Positions 8,586 through 20,500 of a stretch of DNA of 64,000 nucleotides are shown piece by piece; within the stretch, counting starts at the first letter, position 1; each line of letters opens with the position of its first letter. The translations under genes were made by a program, and so were the position numbers. The DNA lies in NCBI GenBank assembly GCA_016715625.1, contig JADJZU010000011.1, positions 13,374-77,373 on the forward strand, read 5' to 3'. The DNA comes from Bacteroidota bacterium. GTDB lineage: Bacteria; Bacteroidota; Bacteroidia; Chitinophagales; LD1. The notes under the pieces are model-generated. The model did not search any database, was not told the DNA's origin, and saw only the letters and a list, made by a program, of their open reading frames with translations.

Positions 8586-11500
8586 ATGGTGAAGCATTTG
8601 CTCCCCTGTGCAAAAGCTTTGGCGAAGAGTTTTTCTCTCTTTGCTGTAGCGTTAATCTCAATTACCTACCCTTCTAACTCATGGGCACAGTGCCCTTCGC
8701 CATGCAGTCCGAATGGATTTAATGAGGGCGGTGTGGTTACCCCTATTTCCAATTTTTGGCAAACCCTGAACGTAGGTTCCGGCACTTATGTGACCTCCAA
8801 CGTTCACAACGGAGGTATTTACTCTTTCAGCCACTGTAATACCACCAATGCTAACATCAGTGATGTTCAGATTAGCGGTAGTACCGGTTCCACCTGCCTC
8901 TTTTATAATGATGATGCCGGACCTATATGCACCGGATTGAAATCGTCAGCGCAATGGACAGCCAATTTTAATGGAACCATCAACGTAAATACCAATAAGT
9001 ACTCTTGTCAAAACTGGATTGGAAACGGAGCTGCCAACTCTGCGGTTTTAGATTATCGCTGCGATGGACCAGGCAATCCTGCCGTATTCGGAAACGACTC
9101 ATGGATTCTCTATGCGTGGAACACTGGTGATGCAAACGGAACTTCCGGGGCGTGGACCAATGCCTATAGTGGATACCTTACTTTTTCAGGATTATCCTTT
9201 AACACTGCTACGCTTTGGGGTGCCACCGGTTCGCCATCCGACAATTCTGTTTTTTTAGGATGTACCGTTTTCAACGACAACCATTCCTGGAGTGCCAAAC
9301 GGCAAAATTTCCCTTGTGCTGTATATAGGATTGATGTCAATTCGCATGATGACACCTACCAGCTATATGTAAATGGCGTTTTAGTAAGCTCACATGTTGG
9401 GTGCTGCGATTCACACACTGGCGCATGGACCGGAGTTTTAACTGCGGGAAGCACCGTGGAGTTCAGATGTTCGGAAGGTGTAGGAGGATCAGGAGCTCAA
9501 GTAAACTTCGTAGATGTAACAGGCACAGTATCGCCAGGTACTATAGCAACGTCACAGACCATATGCACTGGAGGCGACCCCGCTGCTTTTACCAACACAG
9601 CTAGCCCATCTGGCGGAGCTGGTCCAAGTGTGAATGGAGGAAGTTATTCCTACGAGTGGTTTTATTTAGACAATTGCACTGGAGCACCAAATGCGATTGC
9701 GTCCTCCAACAGCCTTACTTATGACCCACCGGCTGGTTTAACTAACTCTCGTTGCTACTATCGGGTAACAAGAGATGCTTGTGGCAATTCTAATTTCACT
9801 AGTACACCTGTCAACGTAACCGTGGTACCGGATCCATCCGTAGCTGCATCCGGAAACACCACCATTTGTGTGGGCGGTTCTGCAAATCTGACAGCCACAC
9901 CGGCTAATGGAACAGGCTGCTCCACTGTTACGTGGGAAAGCAGCCCGAACGGAACCTCCGGTTGGACAGCAATTGCACCTACGGGAAATAGTATCACTGT
10001 TTCTCCAGCTGTCACCACTTTTTATCGCGCCTTGTATGCTTGCGGAACAACCGGCTGTAACCCAAATCCTGCAGTATCGGGTAACGTACAAGTTACGGTA
10101 GTTCCTGACCCCACTTTATCCGCATCCGGCACTACATCCATTTGCAATGGCGGATCGGCAACACTTACGGCTGTAGCCTCTAATGGAACGGGCTGTGCCA
10201 CGGTAAACTGGGAGTTTTTTAACGGTTCTGGTTGGGTGAGCGCAGGAGTAAGCGGATTGAGTGTACCTGTGTCGCCAACATCTACAACCGATTATCGGGC
10301 GGTATGGTCTTGTGCCGGAAACGGTTGTAATCCGAATCCCGTGATTTCAGGAAATGTAACCATTACCGTGAATCCCGACCCATCTGTTTCTGCCTCAGGA
10401 AACACTTCCATTTGCACCGGAGGCTCCGCTACACTAACGGCAGTGCCGGTAGGTGGTGTGTCTTGTGCGGTTGTTACCTGGGAGAGCAGTGCTAATGGTA
10501 CTTCCGGTTGGGCTGCTACTGGCTTATCGGGCAACTCCGTTTCGGTGTCACCCACCTCTTCTACTTTTTATCGGGCGGTGTATTCTTGTCCCGGAGTAGG
10601 TTGTAATCCGGTACCTGCAGTATCGGGCAATGTAGAAATTACAGTTGTGCCGGATCCTACCGTTACGGCCAGTGGCTCCACTACGATTTGTAATGGACAA
10701 TCCACCAACTTGAGTGCAACTCCTGCCGGTGGATTATCTTGCGCAGTTGTTACCTGGGAAATTTTCAATGGCAGCACTTGGCAACCCACCGCATTAAGCG
10801 GTAATCTGGTAACGGTAAATCCAACTACCACTACAGATTACAGAGCCGTTTATGCATGTGTCGGAACCGGCTGCACTCCAAATCCAACGGTTTCTAATAC
10901 CGTAACTGTCACCGTAAACCAGTTATCTATACCTCCATCATCTATAAATGCAGTGTCACCAATTTGTTTGGGAACCAGTACGGCTCTTACACAGGTGGGT
11001 GGCTCGTTAGGAGCCGGAGCATCATACCAGTGGTATGTGGGCGGTTGCGGATTGGGTGGAGTAATTGGAAACACAGCCTCCATCAACGTTACACCAACCG
11101 CTACTACTACCTATTTTGTGAGAGCTTCCGGACTGTGTAATACCACCACTTGTGCACAGTTTCAGGTAGTGGTGCAAGACACATCTATTCCGGCAAGTTC
11201 GGTATCAGGCACCTCACCAATTTGCATAGGTGGAAGTTCAAACCTTTCCGTAAGTACCGGACAATTAGGAGCCGGTGCTTCATGGAATTGGTTTAGTGGT
11301 TCCTGCGGAGGCACCTTCATTGGTTCGGGAGCTTTGGTTACAGTTGCACCTACCTCTACAACGACTTACTATGTAAGAGCTCAGGGTATTTGTAATACTA
11401 CCAATTGTACACCATTCACGGTGTCAGTAAATCCTTTGCCGAACGGAAGTATCAACGGAACTACATCTATTTGCTACAACTCTTCCACGAACCTTACCTT

Positions 11501-14500
11501 TAATTTTAATACCGGCACGCCTCCTTTCAATGTTCAGTATACAGATGGCACTAACACATTTAGTTTAAATAATATTTACAACGGCCATACGGTAAGTGTT
11601 TCTCCTTTATCCACGACTACTTACACCTTCACAGCCATTGTCGATTCTTTCGGATGTGCAAGAAACAGTTCGTTCACTGCCGGCAGTGTGATTACTGTCA
11701 CACCGCTTCCAGTTATTAACTCCGTTACACCAACAGACGTTCTTTGTTTTGGCGGCAGCACGGGAACTATAGCAGTGAGTGCAAGTAGTGGTACGGCTCC
11801 CCTCAGCTACTCTATCACCGGAGCTGCACCTTATCAATCCTCCAGCAATTTTAGTGGCCTGCCAATTGGAACCTATACCATTTCAGTGCGCGATGCACAA
11901 GGCTGCCTATCAGCCACCACACCATCGGTCACCATTGGTCAACCGGCTTTGTTATCGCACTCCACTTTAGTGGAAGATGCAAGTTGCCAGAATGTATTTG
12001 ATGGTAAAATTACAGTAACCGCCACTGGTGGCATTCTCCCTTACAGTTATTCTTTGAACGGTGGACCTACTCAGGCAGGGAATCAGTTTTTGGGCCTTGC
12101 AGCAGGAACCTATCAGATTTTCGTATTTGACTTTAACGGATGTTTAGACACTTCCAATGTCATCATCAATAATTCCTACGCAGTAACCGGTAGCTTAACC
12201 TCTCAAACCAATGTATCGTGCTTTGGGGGAAGTAATGGCGCCATTTCCGTGCAACTGACCGGAGGAACTCCACTTTACAACTACTCCTTGAATGGTGGGG
12301 CCTTCACGCCTACCGCTACCTTCACCGGATTATCAGCCGGCACCTATGTAGTTACACTTCGCGATTCAAAAGGTTGCACTGATTTTGTATCCACCACAGT
12401 TACTCAACCTGACCAACTATCCGTAGTAATTGATGTAGTGAATGGCGCTACTTGTTTTGGAGCAACAGACGGGGAAATTTTCATTACTGTGAATGGTGGC
12501 ACAAGCCCCTATTCCTATTTGTGGAGCAATGGTACCACATCGCAAGATGCAACCGGACTTGCCACGGGCACTTGGACAGTAACCATCACCGACAACAACG
12601 GATGCACTACTACCACAGGAGCATCGGTAGGTCAGCCTCTGAATCTGGTGGTAAGTTTGGCATCTGCCCAAAACTTAAGTTGCTTTAATGACTCCACAGG
12701 TCGTATTGATATCAGTGTAAGCGGAGGCATTCCGGCCTACCAGTATGCCTGGAGCAACGGAGCGGTAAGCGAAGACCTTACTAACCTGCATGCCGGCACT
12801 TACACGGTAACGGTAGTAGATGCTAACCTGTGTCAGAAAGTTTTAACACAAGTTATTACAGAACCTGCCTTACTCACTGCCGGCATCTCCGGCACCAATG
12901 TATCTTGCAACGGGGGAACCGGCAGCATAGATTTATCACCCAGCGGAGGTACCACACCATACACTTTCTTGTGGAACAATGGTGCTACCACCGAGGACAT
13001 CAGTGGAGTTACAAGCGGAACATATTCCGTTTTAATCACCGATGCGAAGGGATGCTCTATCTCCCGCAGCATTGTGATTACACAACCGGCTGCTTTAAGT
13101 TTATCCATCTCATCGAATAATGTATTGTGCAACGGTGGCACCGGGGGAATCAACTTAACGGTTAGCGGTGGAGCACCGGCTTATTCATTTGTTTGGAGTA
13201 ATGGCGATGTAACGGAGGATCCGACCACTAACATTGTAGCAGGCACTTACAGTGTGACCGTTACCGATAATAATCTTTGCACTGCAACAGCCAGCATCAA
13301 TATTGCACAACCTTCACAAGCGCTCAGCATTTCTCTTGCGCCTGTGGATGTCACTTGTAATGGTGCCAATAACGGCAGCATCAACCTGACCGTTGGTGGT
13401 GGAACTCAGCCTTACAACTATTTGTGGAGTAATGGCAGCGTAACTGAAGATATAGTGGCATTAGGAGCAGGAACATTTACCGTTACTGTTACCGATGCGA
13501 ATGGTTGTACTACTACAGGTAGTGCTACAATCAATCAACCAATTGTGTTATCGGCCACCATTTCCGGCACCAATGTTTCTTGCTTTGGCGGAAACAATGG
13601 CATTGCCGACTTAAGTGTAACAGGAGGTAATCCCGGTTATACTTACCTATGGAATAACTTTGCTACTACAGAAGATCTAAACGCCATAGCTGCCGGCAAT
13701 TACACCGTAATAGTGACTGATACCAAAGGATGTCAAACCATCGCTTCCGTTTCTATTACGCAGCCTTCGCAACTTATACTCTCTACTACTATAACCAATG
13801 TGCTTTGCAACGGAGGCACCGGAAGCATCAACCTGACAGCGAACGGAGGTGCAGGTTCCAATACCTACTTGTGGAGCAATGGTAGTGTTACAGAAGATAT
13901 AGCAAACATTTCGGCAGGAACGTATTCCGTAACCGTTACAGATGCAAATAATTGCACCGCATCTGCAACAGCAACGGTGACACAACCCGCGGCACTCACC
14001 TTAAGCGGCACGTCCGGCAATGTTCTTTGCAATGGTGGCAACAGCGGAAGTGTAAATATTACTGTGGGCGGTGGAACATCCCCTTACGCCTACCTGTGGA
14101 GCAATAGTGCTATCACCGAAGACATCAGCGGACTTCTTGCCGGCATTTTTGATGTAACGGTAACGGATGGTAACGGATGCTCCATTTCTGCCTCCTTTAC
14201 TATTTCTCAACCTTCAGCCCTTACTACTTCTATCACAGGCACTGCAGTAACCTGCAACGGAGCGGCTAACGGAGCGGCAGATCTGTTTGTAGCAGGTGGC
14301 ACTACTCCATACAGCTACTTATGGAGCAACTTTGCCAGCACCCAGGATATTAGCAATTTGAATGGAGGAACTTACTTCGTCATTGTTACAGATGCCAATG
14401 GATGTACCCTACGTGATTCTGTCATCATTACGGAACCTACAGGTGTTGTTTTATCCGGCATTGTAACCAATGTATCGTGCAATGGCACCAACAACGGTGC

Positions 14501-17500
14501 AATTGACATCACCGCTTCCGGAGGCACCCCAACCTATACTTTCCTGTGGAGCAACGGTGCAACCACCGATGATCTTATCGGCCTGGCTGCAGGAGTTTAC
14601 ACCTTAACCCTCACCGATGGAAATGGCTGCACGAAATCAGTTAGCTTCAACGTCACTCAACCATCGCAAGCCATAGACATTACACTTACCGCTTCAGATG
14701 TTACTTGTAGCGGAGCAGCGAATGGTAGCATCACATCACTGGTTACAGGAGGCACTTCTCCTTATGTTTACACCTGGAGCACCGGAGCCATTACTGCGGA
14801 TATCAGCGGACTTGGTGCAGGCAACTACATTCTCACCGTAACGGATGGGAACGGTTGCACAGCGGTAGACAGTACGGTTGTAAGTGCTCCGGCAGCGCTT
14901 GTTGCCTCCATCACCGGTACGGATGTAAGTTGTTTCGGAGGAAATGACGGCAGTGCAGACCTTTCAGTAACAGGGGGCAATGCTCCTTACAACTATTTCT
15001 GGAGCACCTTCGAATTCACCGAGGACATCGCTAACCTGACTGCCGGAAATTATGTAGTAATCGTTACAGACGCTAAGAGCTGTCAGACATTTGCGAATGT
15101 AACTATCGGCCAGCCAACGCAAGTAACTGTCACCGGCACTGTAACCAACGTCAGCTGTAATGGTGCCGGAGATGGCATCATCAACATCACTGCCAATGGC
15201 GGTTTTGGTCCTTATACTTATTTATGGAACGATTTAACGGCTACAGAAGACAGAAACGGACTTTCCGGTGGGGTTTATGTAGTCACCGTTACCGACAATA
15301 ACGGATGCACCGCTACTGCTTCTTTCACGGTAGTAAATCCTTCCGCAATAACGATTGCCGGAGTGGTTACCAATGTAAATTGTAACGGCAACGGAAATGG
15401 AGCTGTAGACATTGCCGCAGCAGGAGGTACAGGAGCTTATACCTATTCATGGAGCAATGGAAGCATTACACAGGATTTAACCGGATTGAATGGCGGAACG
15501 TATGGTGTAGTGGTTGAAGATGTAAATTTCTGCTCGGCCACAGCTAGTTTTGTAGTGTCAGAACCTGCTGCATTGGTTTCTTCTATCGCACCAACCAACG
15601 TGAGCTGCGCAGGCGCTAACGATGGCGATATAGATTTAACTGTAACGGGTGGAATAGCCCCTTACACCTATTTATGGAATACTTTCCAAACGGTTCAAGA
15701 TATCAGTAACCTGAGCGGAGGCCAGTATTTTGTGCTCATCACCGATGCCAATGGTTGTAGTAAAACGGATTCAGTTACCATACAAGAACCTACACCGCTA
15801 CAACTTTCCATCAGCGCCAGCAGTATACTTTGCAATGGGGCTACTGCGAATGTTAATCTAGTAGCAAACGGTGGCACAGCCGGCTACAGTTATCTTTGGA
15901 GCAATGGAGCTGTTACTCAAAATATCAGCGGAGTCGCTTCCGGAACCTATTCGGTAACCGTAACAGATGCCAATGGCTGCTCGGCAACTGCCGGCATTAC
16001 GGTATCACAACCTGCTGCTTTAGCATTAAATGCCACCCCTACACAAGTAGGTTGCAATGGCGGAGCGAACGGTGCCGTGGATATTACCGTGCAAGGCGGG
16101 GTGTTCCCTTACAGCTTTGCCTGGAGCAATAACGCCACTACCGAAGACATCAACGGACTGAGTGGAGGAAACTACACCGTAACGGTGACCGATGCCAACG
16201 CATGCACCATCACCGCCTCTTTCACCATTACAGAACCTTCTGCTATTACTTCATCTATTGCAGGAACCAACGTAACCTGTAATGGTGCCTCCAACGGTGC
16301 GGCTGATTTGAGTGTATCGGGAGGAACCACGCCTTACACTTATCTGTGGAGCACCTTCCAAAGCATAGAAGACTTGAGTAACATAGGAGGTGGTTTATAC
16401 TATGTGATTATCACCGATGCCAATGGTTGTGAAAAGAGAGACTCTATCCTTATTACAGAGCCGGCTGCAATTACACTGTCAACTGCAATCACCAATGTAT
16501 CCTGCAACAATGGAAATAACGGTGCTATTGATATAACCGTGAATGGAGGAACGCCAACAATTACTTACTTATGGAGCAATGGTGCGGTGACGCAGGATGT
16601 TTCCGGTTTAGCAGCAGGAACATATAGTGTGACTGTGACCGATGGAAACGGATGCACAGCAACGGCTTCTGCTACCATAACACAACCGGCAGGTCTAGTT
16701 CTAAATGCTACCCCTACACAAGTAGGTTGCAATGGCGGAGCAAACGGTGCCGTGGATATTACCGTGCAAGGCGGGGTATTCCCTTACAGCTTTGCATGGA
16801 GCAATAGCGACACCACCGAAGACATCAGCGGACTGAGTGGAGGAACCTACACCGTAACGGTGACCGATGCCAACGCCTGCACCATCACCGCCTCTTTCAC
16901 CATTACAGAACCTTCTGCTATTACTTCATCTATTGCAGGAACCAACGTAACCTGTAATGGTGCCTCCAACGGTGCGGCTGATTTGAGTGTATCGGGAGGA
17001 ACCACGCCTTACACTTATTTGTGGAGCACCTTCCAAAGCATAGAAGACTTGAGTAACATAGGAGGTGGTTTATACTATGTGATTATTACCGATGCCAATG
17101 GTTGTGAAAAGAGAGACTCTATCCTTATCACAGAGCCGGCTGCATTAGTGTTAAGCCAAACAATCACCAACGTAAACTGTAACGGGGGATCAACAGGCAG
17201 CATCGATTTATCCGTGACCGGTGGAGTAACTACTTACTCTTATCTGTGGAGTAACGGCAGCACATCCCAGGACCTGTCCGGTCTGGTAGCCGGCACCTAT
17301 ACAGTAACGGTTACAGATGCAAATGCCTGCACAGCCACCAGCACTGCCACTATCACCCAGCCAAACGCACTTACACTGAACGGAAACACTACGAATGTTT
17401 CCTGCAATGGTGGAAGCAACGGGGCCATCAATATTTCGGTGACAGGTGGAGTATTCCCTTACACTTACCTGTGGAGCAATACTTCTACCAACGAAGATCA

Positions 17501-20500
17501 GTCGGGACTAGTGCAGGGAACCTATACCGTAACCGCTACCGATGCCAATGCCTGCACCATTACTGCTACTTTTACGCTTACACAACCAGCTGCACTTACC
17601 TCGTCTGTTGTAGCGGTGGATGTAACCTGCCATGGAGCCAACAATGGTTCAGCAGATTTGAGTATAAGCGGTGGTGTTGCTCCTTACACTTTCTCCTGGA
17701 GTAATTTCCAGGTAAGTGAAGATTTGGCCAACCTGGACGGTGGTGTTTATTTTGTTAGCATCACCGATGCGAATGGATGCGTGCGCAGAGATTCAGCAAT
17801 TATTGCTGAACCAACGTTGCTTCAGCTTTCAGTCGCTGTTACCAATGTAGCTTGCAGCGGAAGCAACACTGGCGCGGTAGACCTCACTGTTTCGGGAGGC
17901 ACTCCTGGCTATTCATATAGCTGGAGCAATGGCGCTATCTCACAAGATTTAAGTTCGGTAGGTGCCGGTACTTATGTTGTCACAGTAACAGATGGAAACA
18001 ACTGCACGGCTACTGTTTCTGCCATCATCACACAGCCTAATGGCTTATTGGCATCCGGCAACAAAAATGATGTTTTGTGTTCGGGTGGAAATGATGGAAT
18101 TATTAATCTGAGTGTAAGTGGTGGTGTTACCCCATACACCTTTGCGTGGAGCAATTCCGCTACTACAGAAGATTTGAACGGTCTGTTGGCGGGTATTTAT
18201 ACCGTAACCGTTACAGACAACAACCTTTGCACCACTACTGCTTCCTTTACCATTACCGAACCTTCGGCTATAGTATCCGGTGTAACAGGAACCAACGTAT
18301 TGTGCTATAACGCAAACAATGGAGCAGCTGACCTGACGGTAAGTGGTGGCGTGGCCCCTTATTCTTTCTTCTGGAGCAACTTCCAGGGGTCCGAGGATTT
18401 GGCTAACCTGGATGGTGGCATTTATTACGTAGTAATTACGGATGCGAACGGTTGCACCAAACGCGACTCTGTCATTATTCAAGAGCCTACGCAGCTTGTA
18501 CTTTCTACGTTAAATACAAACATTTCATGTTTTAACGCCAATAACGGCAGCATAGATTTAACCGTAGCAGGAGGCACAACAGGATACACTTACCTGTGGA
18601 GCAATGGAGCAACATCAGAGGATTTGAACAACTTACCGGGTGGTACTTATGTGGTAACGGTTACTGATTTCAATAACTGCACCGCTGTTACATCTTCCAT
18701 CATTGTAAACCCATCGGAGCTCACCACCAACTTTGTGATTGGAACTCCGCTATGCTGGAGTGATGCCAATGGCTCTATTGACCTGATACCTACCGGTGGC
18801 ACCCCTTCCTACACTTATTTGTGGAGCAACGGTGCCATTACAGAAGATATCAATAATTTGGTTGCCGGAGTTTACACCGTGACCCTCACGGATGTAAAAG
18901 GATGTAAAGACACCACTATTATCACTGTTACCGAACCGGATCCGCTGGTTACCTCCGGATTTATTACCAACGTAAGTTGCTTCAACTCCGGTAATGGCTT
19001 TATTGATATTACTGCTTATGGAGGAACTCTTCCGTATGAATATTTATGGTCACCTGGTGGTCAATCTACCGAGGACATTGGAGGATTATCCGGTGGCACT
19101 TATGTAGTAACCGTTACCGACTTTAATAATTGCTCCGTGGCTTCCTTATACACCGTATTGGAACCAAGTGCGCTTTCGTTAAATCTGGTAGCGACCAACG
19201 TATCCTGTAACGGAGGCACTAACGCCACCATTACTGCTTTGCCGGGTGGTGGCACCACTCCATACCAATACTTATGGGATGATTTCACCTCCGATTCGGT
19301 GAGAACAGGACTGGGTGCAGGTTATTACGTATTACAAATCATTGACAGCAACGGCTGTGTCATATTCGACAGTGTGGCCATCACCGAACCTGCGCCTATT
19401 ACCCTTAGCGGTACTATTACCAACGCACTATGCTTTGGCGACAGCACCGGAGCTATTGATATTAATGTAGCCGGAGGAGCTGGCAACTATGGTTATGCCT
19501 GGAATAGCGGAGATGTAAGTGAAGACATTACCGGAAAACCGGCCGGCACATACACCGTGGGTGTTACAGATGCTAATTTCTGTCTGGTGTCTGCATCATT
19601 CACCATTCAGCAGCCTACGAAGATAAACCTTCAAATCCTGACCGATCAACCGGGATGCTTCGGAAGTAACAATGGCTCTGCATCGGTGATTGCCACCAAC
19701 GGAAGTGCGCCTTACACTTTTGCATGGAATACATCACCCGTTCAAACAACGAACACCGCTGGTAATCTGGCAGCAGGCACTTACCTGATAACGGTTACAG
19801 ATGCTTCTTCTTGTGCGGTAGTGGATTCTGTAACACTTAGCCAACCTAGTGCCATTACGGTTACTACCACCACCCAGGGGGCCAAGTGTTTCAATACTTC
19901 ATCGGGCCTTGTGGCACTGAGTGTAGCGGGTGGTCAAGCACCTTACATTTACGAATTGAATGGCACGATTCAATCGTCTGATACGTTTGTAGGACTGTTG
20001 CCCGGTAATTACATTGCTGTGGTAAGTGATATTAACGGATGTGAAGGCAGCACTTCCTTCACCATTGCTCAGGCGGCACAAATTTCCGTTTCGCTTTCTA
20101 CTACGCAACAAGTATTGCTGACCGGCATGAGCACACAGTTGATTGCAAATGCAACCTCTACTTCACCTGTAGTTAATATTTTCTGGACACCGGATTCACT
20201 GGTAGATTATACGCTGTGTGCCGACCCGCAAAATTGCAGTTCGCCATACGTGAGTCCACCTAGCAGCACGATATTCACCGTGACGGTAATGAACAGCGAC
20301 TCCTGCTATGCCAGCGATACCATTTCCATTTTCGTGAACAACGAGGCCTCCAAATTTATACCGACTGCATTTACACCAAACGGAGACGGATTGAACGACC
20401 GCTTTGAGTTTGATGCTTTGGGAGCCAAAAATCTGGAGGTAAGTATTTTCAATCGTTGGGGAGAGAGAATCTATTACAACCCTTCTCAGACAAACGGTAT

